Shown one piece after another: positions 20,418 to 25,991 of a DNA stretch of 25,991 nucleotides. The stretch is from a virus. How positions within the stretch are numbered: position 1 is the stretch's first letter; every line of letters starts with the position of its first letter. The notes under the pieces were generated by a model. The model was not told the origin of the DNA. It ran no database searches and saw only the letters and a list, made by a program, of their open reading frames with translations. Position numbers and translations under genes: made by a program. The stretch lies in IMG/VR virus record IMGVR_UViG_3300027782_000320, positions 1-25,991 of that record. One strand, 5' to 3'.

Positions 20418-21737
20418 TTATGCAATGATGTCTTTACAAACTGCAAACGCTTTCGGCTGCAATAAGTTTACATCTAAGTAAGCATTCAAAACAAGGTTAG
20501 TCAAACCTGCAGTCGCACCTGAATATGGATCAACTGTTAACTCCATACCACCCCATGAAGCGATACCCAATTTAGAAAAATCACCAAAGATAAGAGCGCT
20601 CAAAGTTGAACCGCTTGTTCCTTTTACCAAAGTAGATGGCACCAAAGTTGAGGTTTTCATTGTGTAACCGTTCAACTCACCTGCACCACTTTGTAAGATG
20701 AAGTTACCTTCAACACCACTAGCTTGTCTTGCAGTAGTTTGCATTGCAGCTTTTACTAATGGATTAGTAATGTAAGCTTGGCCCATTCCGTTATTAGATT
20801 CAACAGATTTCATTAAGCTTACAACGTCTTTCCAAACCATTGCAGCGCCATTCGCTGCAGAAGTAGATCCACCTGCAAATACTACATTTGTATTTGCGTT
20901 TCCGATAATACCTGTTGGCTCGTTAGATCCACCGCCTAAGATAGCAGCTTTCTCCAATTCGATAGCCATTGCGTTAATCAAGTATTGACGAACATAAGCA
21001 TCAATTGAATTTGAAGATTGTCTCAATAACTGATTTGAAACTGAAATAAATGCAGCCAATCTCTTAGGAGAGAAAGTGATTTTAGAGAACGCTGGCGATT
21101 TCTCAGTCGCAGTTCCGTTTTCAGTGTTCCATCCTGCAGCAGGTTGAGTGCTTGCAGTAGGTAAATCTAAGTTACCAGTCAAGCCATCAAAACGAGTTAC
21201 ACCCAATGTAGCTAGTACAGTTGAAGGCAATAACACGTCAACAATTCCGCCCACATTTGTTTGAATGTTAACACCACCTTCAGAACCAGAAGTTCCACCA
21301 GTTGCAGTCATGTCACGTTTAAAAACGTCAGACGGCAACAATACAGAGTGAGCGCTTACGCTAACGCCTGCGCGTTGAAATTCGTCTGCAGCCTCTTTGT
21401 GCATTTCGTACTCGACACCATCACGACGTCCAGTTGTAGCCTGTTCGATTGCTCTTTTAAAAGAGTAAGCGTCAGCCATTTTATTGCGTTCAGTTTTTTC
21501 GCTGCTAGATGCTGCGCCATAAACTGGAGCAGAGGCAACTTTTTCAGATGCTCTCTTCTGCAATTTTTCAAGAGTTTCAGTTTCGCTTCCGATAACGTCT
21601 AGGCGTGCATCGATTTCTGAGAAACGAGTTTTTTCGGTGTCAGTCATTGAACGCGCTTCGGTGTTAATGCTGTTTTGCAGTCCGTTCAATTCTTCGATTA
21701 AACGTCCTTTTTCTTCTTTCAAAGCTTTGATTTTCAT
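20418..21737 (-). CDS. Major capsid protein, HK97 family
   Basis: A 439-residue capsid protein. Residues about 1-70 are a charged coiled coil (LKEEKGRLIEELNGLQN), the delta domain that acts as scaffold and is removed by the protease. The HK97-fold part follows, with 'GGIVDVLLPSTVLATLGVTR', 'AAGWNTENGTATEKSPAFSK', 'FSPKRLAAFISVSNQLLRQS' and the P-loop/A-domain 'YITNPLVKAAMQTTARQASG'. Its ATG overlaps the protease stop (ATGA). The order portal, protease, capsid is standard. Confidence 0.95.
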   Translation of the reverse strand: MKIKALKEEKGRLIEELNGLQNSINTEARSMTDTEKTRFSEIDARLDVIGSETETLEKLQKRASEKVASAPVYGAASSSEKTERNKMADAYSFKRAIEQATTGRRDGVEYEMHKEAADEFQRAGVSVSAHSVLLPSDVFKRDMTATGGTSGSEGGVNIQTNVGGIVDVLLPSTVLATLGVTRFDGLTGNLDLPTASTQPAAGWNTENGTATEKSPAFSKITFSPKRLAAFISVSNQLLRQSSNSIDAYVRQYLINAMAIELEKAAILGGGSNEPTGIIGNANTNVVFAGGSTSAANGAAMVWKDVVSLMKSVESNNGMGQAYITNPLVKAAMQTTARQASGVEGNFILQSGAGELNGYTMKTSTLVPSTLVKGTSGSTLSALIFGDFSKLGIASWGGMELTVDPYSGATAGLTNLVLNAYLDVNLLQPKAFAVCKDIIA

Positions 21738-22306
21738 TTATATTTTAGTTTAAGTATTGTTATTTGGTCTGATTCATTTTGTTTTTTTGGCTTAGTTAAA
21801 TCTAAGCTGCGAGCCTCTGCTTCGGTGTCAACATATGCGGGATAAGTCACTGGACTCACGTCAAACAATTCGTCTACTTCTTTTATAATATGCAAAGATA
21901 AATCGCCATATTTTGAAGACATCTCCCATGATCTATCTTTGACAGTGAATGCAAATGATGACTGAGTGATGTCACCACGAATAATGCTCCGAGCAACTTG
22001 CATATGCAATGGATTCTCGTAATCTGGAACCCATGTGTATTCAAGATTGCCGTCAGCATTCACATATACTGCGCAAGTGTTTGCTTTTGTACGTCCAAGA
22101 ATTGACTCACATTCATGATTAAAAAGACAACGGATGTCATAATCTTTTTTCAATGCGTTGTCAAATGCGCCACGAACTATGCGCTCTTCAAAATATCCAA
22201 GGTCCGTAGTCGTATCAACCACCGCAGCAATGCCTCCGAATTCCTTCGGCATGCCATCACCTGTCGCTCTATAGTTTATACTTCCAATTGCTCTTAAAGT
22301 TTTCAT
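21734..22306 (-). CDS. Prohead protease (HK97 U35 family)
   Basis: A 190-residue serine protease. The family pattern is visible: 'GGIAAVVDTTTDLGYFEERI', the catalytic histidine H64 in 'CLFNHE', and the catalytic serine in 'DITQSSFAFTV' (S116 or S117), then 'LFDVSPVTYPAY'. It cleaves the capsid delta domain. It overlaps portal and capsid genes by four bases on each side. Confidence 0.95.
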   Translation of the reverse strand: MKTLRAIGSINYRATGDGMPKEFGGIAAVVDTTTDLGYFEERIVRGAFDNALKKDYDIRCLFNHECESILGRTKANTCAVYVNADGNLEYTWVPDYENPLHMQVARSIIRGDITQSSFAFTVKDRSWEMSSKYGDLSLHIIKEVDELFDVSPVTYPAYVDTEAEARSLDLTKPKKQNESDQITILKLKYK

Positions 22307-23580
22307 GCCTGTGTGTTATTATTGTTTCCTGTTGGATTATTATTTGAGTAAGCGCTTGCCATCAACTGCTCAATCTTTGCATTCATATAAGCCTCAAATT
22401 GGTCCGCAGGAATAAGATTTGCTTCAACATAATATTTCTCGCCACCAATAAATCCTTCAGCATCTTCAAATGCTCTTGCCTCATTAGGGCTTAACCATCC
22501 GCCTCTGATGCCTTTATTATAAAAGTCTGCGCGATCATTTGCACTGGCTCTCAATAATGAATTAAAATTAAATTTAAAATAAAAGAAAGTTTTATCGTTT
22601 TCGGTTAATAGTTTTCTGCGAAGTTCTTGTTCGATATTTATGCAATAACTCATCAAAGTCCTGGAATAAAAATCTTGATATTCCTGCTCGACGCTTGATT
22701 TGATTCCGTCCTTTGCTCCTATCATTGAAGCCGGTACACCAAAAATACGAGCTATCTCTTCCGCTGAAAATTGACGAGCTTGAATATATTGAGCCTCCTC
22801 TGGAGTCATTGATAATTTTTCCATCTCAACACCATGCGGTAAAACTGCGCTGCGTTGATTACCTTCGATTACATCGTCAAGAGATTTTCTTAATGGAGCA
22901 GCCTGCGCCTGGTCAATCTTTGAAACTGATTTCAAAAGGAATTTTAAAGTTCCATTTTTATAAACCGCGGCGCTCGACTTAATAGCAGCAAGATCAATAC
23001 CCAATGTTTCGGCGTGCATAATAATCGGCGATTTACCTACCAAAACATTATCAGTTGAAAGTCCTTTAAAGTGCAACATATCACTTGCAGGAATCACAGA
23101 TGGAAAGCCAGGAGCGTTCACTCTGTAAAATAATTCCCCGTCCATCATATAGGCCGATACGGTATCGCTTACAATTGGATGTATAGCCGTCGCAATAAAT
23201 CTCTCGTCCCTTTTAATAAATGCATATGCGTTACCTTTTAAAACTAATTGAGCAGTCATAAAAGTCATAAAGTCGAATTTAGTCTGATAAGGATTTGGCT
23301 CGTTCAATACATAGTTAGAATAATGAGCAACGACTTGACGCTTATTTGTTCCGTCATCAAAATATAATTTAAAAGAAAGCCCTGAGATTGCATCGCTTAT
23401 TACTCTCACGCAAGCGTGAACTGACGCAATACTCATTGCGCTTGTAGAATTTACAGCCATGCCGCTCGTTGTTTGACTGCCAAACAATGAAGACAATGAT
23501 TGCATAAGCCAGTCAGTCGGAGCTGATAAGCTTGAGCGCTGTTGTGTTTTTGGTTTGAATATGCTTAACAATGAAGCCAT
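22303..23580 (-). CDS. Portal protein (HK97 family)
   Basis: A 425-residue portal. Visible segments are 'SIASVHACVRVISDAISGLS', 'HYSNYVLNEPNPYQTKFDFM', 'LKGNAYAFIKRD', 'DMLHFKGLSTDNVLVGKSPI', 'SAEEIARIFGVPASMIG' and 'GWLSPNEARAFED', all typical of Phage_portal. It forms the DNA channel and the terminase docking site. The C-terminus is Asn/Thr-rich and low in complexity. A -7 box lies in the 34-base gap before it. Confidence 0.96.
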   Translation of the reverse strand: MASLLSIFKPKTQQRSSLSAPTDWLMQSLSSLFGSQTTSGMAVNSTSAMSIASVHACVRVISDAISGLSFKLYFDDGTNKRQVVAHYSNYVLNEPNPYQTKFDFMTFMTAQLVLKGNAYAFIKRDERFIATAIHPIVSDTVSAYMMDGELFYRVNAPGFPSVIPASDMLHFKGLSTDNVLVGKSPIIMHAETLGIDLAAIKSSAAVYKNGTLKFLLKSVSKIDQAQAAPLRKSLDDVIEGNQRSAVLPHGVEMEKLSMTPEEAQYIQARQFSAEEIARIFGVPASMIGAKDGIKSSVEQEYQDFYSRTLMSYCINIEQELRRKLLTENDKTFFYFKFNFNSLLRASANDRADFYNKGIRGGWLSPNEARAFEDAEGFIGGEKYYVEANLIPADQFEAYMNAKIEQLMASAYSNNNPTGNNNNTQA

Positions 23581-23597
23581 GCCACAATATTAATTTA

Positions 23598-23605
23598 CAA
23601 ATATA
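23598..23605 (-). promoter_or_regulatory. Possible -7 box TATATTTG before the portal gene
   Basis: TATATTTG lies 17 bases before the portal ATG, in the short gap after the 68-residue gene. The nearest TTG is 12 bases upstream, too near for a normal -33. It may start a separate head-gene transcript. Confidence 0.45.
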
Positions 23606-23614
23606 TTTTTGTTG

Positions 23615-23821
23615 TTACAATTTGGGATGAGTTCTCATGTATCTAGAAAGCGTCGCACGGAATACAACGTAACTGCTATATTTATTTTGACCGTACTTCT
23701 CACGATACAAACTCTCAGTATGTTCGTACGCTTCGCCGTATGTTTTGAAATTTGGCAAGTTGTTATAATAGATTTTTATAAAGTCTTCGTGACTATATAT
23801 TTGTAAACCATAGTTCTCCAT
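23615..23821 (-). CDS. Small packaging-region protein, 68 aa
   Basis: With the ATG at 23821 this is a 68-residue basic, Tyr-rich protein. It contains 'TYGEAYEHTESLYREKYGQN' and 'KYSSYVVFRATLSRYMR', a pattern I recall in small proteins near the portal and terminase of Bacteroidota phages. Its start overlaps the terL end by 29 bases. Function unknown; the basic C-terminus could bind DNA. Confidence 0.8.
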   Translation of the reverse strand: MENYGLQIYSHEDFIKIYYNNLPNFKTYGEAYEHTESLYREKYGQNKYSSYVVFRATLSRYMRTHPKL

Positions 23822-25424
23822 CCTGTACAATTTTAGATTGTTCTTGCATGTATGTTCCCAGAGCCATTACTATCGACACAGGTCCATCGACCTTATCGCC
23901 TGACTTGGCTTTGTCAATTTTAATATTTGCCGCAGGATCCTGTCGCAATAATATATTTGACATCATCCATCTTGTAACAGGATTCCCGTCATGATTCAAC
24001 TCGCCAATGTTAACAAGTCGCTCAAGTTCCTTTGTTGGAGCTGACATGCTTACGAATCCTTGTCCGAATGGAAACATAGTCATTCCCTCATTGCCTAACT
24101 CAATAACAAGCTGAGTCGCATTGAACCTATCAAATGCAATCTCTTTAATGTCGTATTGGTCCGATAGTTCTAATATCTTTGATTTGATAAATGAATAGTC
24201 CGTGACGTTGCCATCTGTCAAATGAATCCAATCCTCTTGCGCCCATGTGCGAATCGATACACCGATTTGATCATTGCGACGTTGAGCCGCATTCTCTGGC
24301 AACCAATACCAAGTCTTAACCTTATAGCCATCAGATGGCCAAATTAAACTAAAAGCGCAAAAGTCACCTGTTGACGCCAAATCTAAACCACCATAACAAA
24401 TTCCAGTCGGCTCATCTTCATTGCTGCACTCAATCCATTTTTCGTCACTTATCCAAGTTGTGGCAGTATCTGTCCACACATTTAATAACTTCGTTTTAAA
24501 TTCAACTTGTTTATGAGGCAATTCCCGAGCTTCATTCAATCCCTCTTCCAATTGTCGAGGATTAACACTCACGCCCCAATTTGGATTTGCCTTTTGCCAG
24601 TTGGCAGAATCCGTCCAGTCGTCCTTATCATCAAGTGAATAGATAACAGAAAACAAAGCGTCATCACTTACTCCGCCATTTAAAACCTTTACACAATAAT
24701 CTCGATGTTTATAACATGCCGACTCACGATTAAACCCTGCAGTTGTAATCGTAAATAACAACGGTTGACTTCTGGCACCCATTGAATTCCTAATTACATT
24801 ATACAACTCGTCATTGGTGTGAGCATGATATTCGTCAATGCAACAAAAGTGTGTATTCAATCCGTCTTGTTTACCAGGATTCCATTCGAGCGGCCGATAT
24901 ACGGATGTGCCAAAATTTATGCGCCTGTTATTAACAGAGTTATAAACATTCACATCATCTCGAAGCCAGTCCAATTGTTTGCAAACTCGAGCGCCCTCTG
25001 AAAATACCATCATTGCTTGATCTAGTTTTGTAGCTGCAGAATAAACCTGCGCTCCTTCTTCACCATCCGCAATAAGACCATATAACATAATCGCATTTGA
25101 AAAAGTCGATTTGCCATTTTTACGAGGAACCTCGACGTATGCCCTGGTAAATCTTCGAGTGCCGTCCAGTTTTGCAAACCCGAATATATTCGCAATTATA
25201 AAATGCTGCCAAGGTTCGAGCAGAAATTTCTTTCCGGCATACAAACCGACAGAATGCTCAAGCTCTTCGATAAACTGAACAGCATGAAGATATAAATCAT
25301 TTTCAAATTTTATATCCTTTCGCTTTAAATCAGCCTTAAATCTTTTGCACGCGTTCACAACGTGCTTGCACGCAGGAATATTTTTTGAAATTACATCTTC
25401 ACAGTATTGGATCGATTTGCTCAT
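23793..25424 (-). CDS. terL: Terminase large subunit
   Basis: With the ATG at 25424 this is a 543-residue packaging ATPase-nuclease. The N-terminal ATPase has 'EPWQHFIIANIFG', the Walker A-like PRKNGKS at 100-106, and Walker B 'CCIDEYHAH' with D197-E198. The C-terminal RNase H-like nuclease begins at 'YGGLDLASTGDFCAF' (D348, D354) and includes 'EIAFDRFNATQLV'. This type (HK97-like, Terminase_1) goes with P27-like small subunits. It overlaps the small upstream gene by 26 bases. Confidence 0.97.
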   Translation of the reverse strand: MSKSIQYCEDVISKNIPACKHVVNACKRFKADLKRKDIKFENDLYLHAVQFIEELEHSVGLYAGKKFLLEPWQHFIIANIFGFAKLDGTRRFTRAYVEVPRKNGKSTFSNAIMLYGLIADGEEGAQVYSAATKLDQAMMVFSEGARVCKQLDWLRDDVNVYNSVNNRRINFGTSVYRPLEWNPGKQDGLNTHFCCIDEYHAHTNDELYNVIRNSMGARSQPLLFTITTAGFNRESACYKHRDYCVKVLNGGVSDDALFSVIYSLDDKDDWTDSANWQKANPNWGVSVNPRQLEEGLNEARELPHKQVEFKTKLLNVWTDTATTWISDEKWIECSNEDEPTGICYGGLDLASTGDFCAFSLIWPSDGYKVKTWYWLPENAAQRRNDQIGVSIRTWAQEDWIHLTDGNVTDYSFIKSKILELSDQYDIKEIAFDRFNATQLVIELGNEGMTMFPFGQGFVSMSAPTKELERLVNIGELNHDGNPVTRWMMSNILLRQDPAANIKIDKAKSGDKVDGPVSIVMALGTYMQEQSKIVQDGELWFTNI

Positions 25425-25614
25425 CCTCAACTATTTTCGTAGTAGTGCGATTTTCAAAGTATTGCTTGTTCACGTTTGCAATAAATTCGTTTCGATACAA
25501 ATGCGGCTCGTCAGACCATAGGCCCAGTTTATCACATTCCTTCCATTGCTTACCATTTGCCATCTCAATGATGTAAAACTCAGCCTGTTTTTTGATTCTG
25601 TATTTTTTTGCCAT
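25399..25614 (-). CDS. Small hypothetical protein between terS and terL, 71 aa
   Basis: A basic alpha/beta protein with 'KKYRIKKQAEFYIIEMANGKQW', 'LWSDEPHLYRNEFIANVNKQ' and an acidic end. No family recognised. It overlaps terS by 35 bases and terL by 26, so it is part of the packaging operon. Small proteins between the two terminase genes are frequent and mostly uncharacterised. Confidence 0.75.
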   Translation of the reverse strand: MAKKYRIKKQAEFYIIEMANGKQWKECDKLGLWSDEPHLYRNEFIANVNKQYFENRTTTKIVEDEQIDPIL

Positions 25615-25930
25615 GAGTTAAAAGTTCTAATTTTGTTATTTTGGTTTTTTGTTTGTCCTGAAGTTGAGTCATTGCCAAAATCTTTGCAATCTCTTGCGTT
25701 GCTCTGAGCGATTGCTTGCGAATCGTGTACCAGGGATTAATCATTGGGTAACCGGATGGCGCTGCAGTAATCTCTTCGCTTGCGTTTATTTTCTTGCATG
25801 CCCTTTCAAATGTTTCCATCTCAACAGCATACGCCCCAATTAAATCCAAGTCGACGCAATTTTTATTTGCGCTGAACTCATCGACAGTCTTATCGTAAAT
25901 TTCCTTAGCTCTTTTGTTTAAATGTTTCAT
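25580..25930 (-). CDS. terS: Terminase small subunit (P27-like)
   Basis: A 116-residue protein of the P27 family: 'VDLDLIGAYAVEMETFERAC', 'YPMINPWYTIRKQSLRATQE' and the C-terminal helix 'IAKILAMTQLQDKQKTK'. It recognises phage DNA and starts packaging with TerL. A TATATTTG box is placed 8 bases before its ATG. On a circular map the HNH endonuclease gene lies just upstream. Confidence 0.9.
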   Translation of the reverse strand: MKHLNKRAKEIYDKTVDEFSANKNCVDLDLIGAYAVEMETFERACKKINASEEITAAPSGYPMINPWYTIRKQSLRATQEIAKILAMTQLQDKQKTKITKLELLTHGKKIQNQKTG

Positions 25931-25938
25931 ATTTGCAA

Positions 25939-25946
25939 CAAATATA
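25939..25946 (-). promoter_or_regulatory. -7 box TATATTTG before terS
   Basis: TATATTTG followed by TTGCAAATATG. The 16 bases 25939-25954 equal 18310-18325 before the tail chaperone. The TTGCAA half-site is shared with the palindrome at 6690-6703. No -33 TTG is visible. Confidence 0.58.
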
Positions 25947-25991
25947 ATAAAAAACCCCTATTAGTTTCGTTTCTTGGGTGTGAATTAAAGA

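Noticed and set aside
25950-25976. CACCC ... GGGG followed by six T on the minus strand before terS, as a possible terminator
   Set aside because: Only about four base pairs with a 17-base loop. The T-run is better explained as part of the repeated promoter string.

Overview
The window looks like one complete unit of a small tailed phage (siphovirus) genome infecting a member of the Bacteroidota. It has an HK97-type head, a long non-contractile tail with a 721-residue tape measure, a lysis cassette, a RecE/RecT-like recombination operon and its own replication genes. Host evidence: promoter -7 boxes of the Bacteroidota form TAnnTTTG before several genes, a BT4734/VirE-N-type primase, a phage DnaA domain IV protein, and mostly no Shine-Dalgarno sequences. 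No integrase, excisionase or LexA-type repressor is visible, so a virulent life style is the simplest reading. No tRNA, CRISPR array or insertion sequence was seen.

Layout. Almost everything is read on the minus strand, so it runs from high to low coordinates. From 25930 down: TerS, a small protein, TerL, a small protein, portal, prohead protease, major capsid, a small head protein, three head-tail connector proteins, tail tube, the tail assembly chaperone pair, tail terminator, tape measure, tail hub, fibre and receptor-type proteins. From 10532 to 8317 follows a tightly overlapped lysis/membrane cassette: several small membrane proteins, a holin candidate, a spanin-like pair and an L,D-transpeptidase-fold endolysin. 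A 58-residue DUF551-like protein ends it.

The replication block is also on the minus strand, from 6668 to 3: SSB, a small HTH protein, an SF2 helicase, a VRR-NUC nuclease, five small proteins, two tandem DnaA-domain-IV-like proteins, a candidate iteron origin, a primase-helicase fusion and an HNH endonuclease. HNH genes usually sit just before terS. Here HNH ends at base 3 and terS begins at 25930, so the two ends of the window probably join as a circular map. The minus strand would then be one continuous programme from ssb to the lysis genes.

The only plus-strand genes are 6705-8369: a PD-(D/E)XK exonuclease, a very AT-rich insert gene and recT. This operon diverges from ssb at a 36-base region with a perfect palindrome. 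It converges on the lysis cassette at a strong hairpin terminator that lies inside the antisense DUF551-like gene.

The most notable signals are a T_TTT_TTT -1 frameshift site joining the two tail chaperone frames; the tandem normal and degenerate DnaA-like proteins next to GTGTAGCA repeats; the terminator embedded in an antisense gene; several genes of 37-58 codons fitted into overlaps; a recurring promoter/operator motif; and a 23% GC gene inside the recombination operon.
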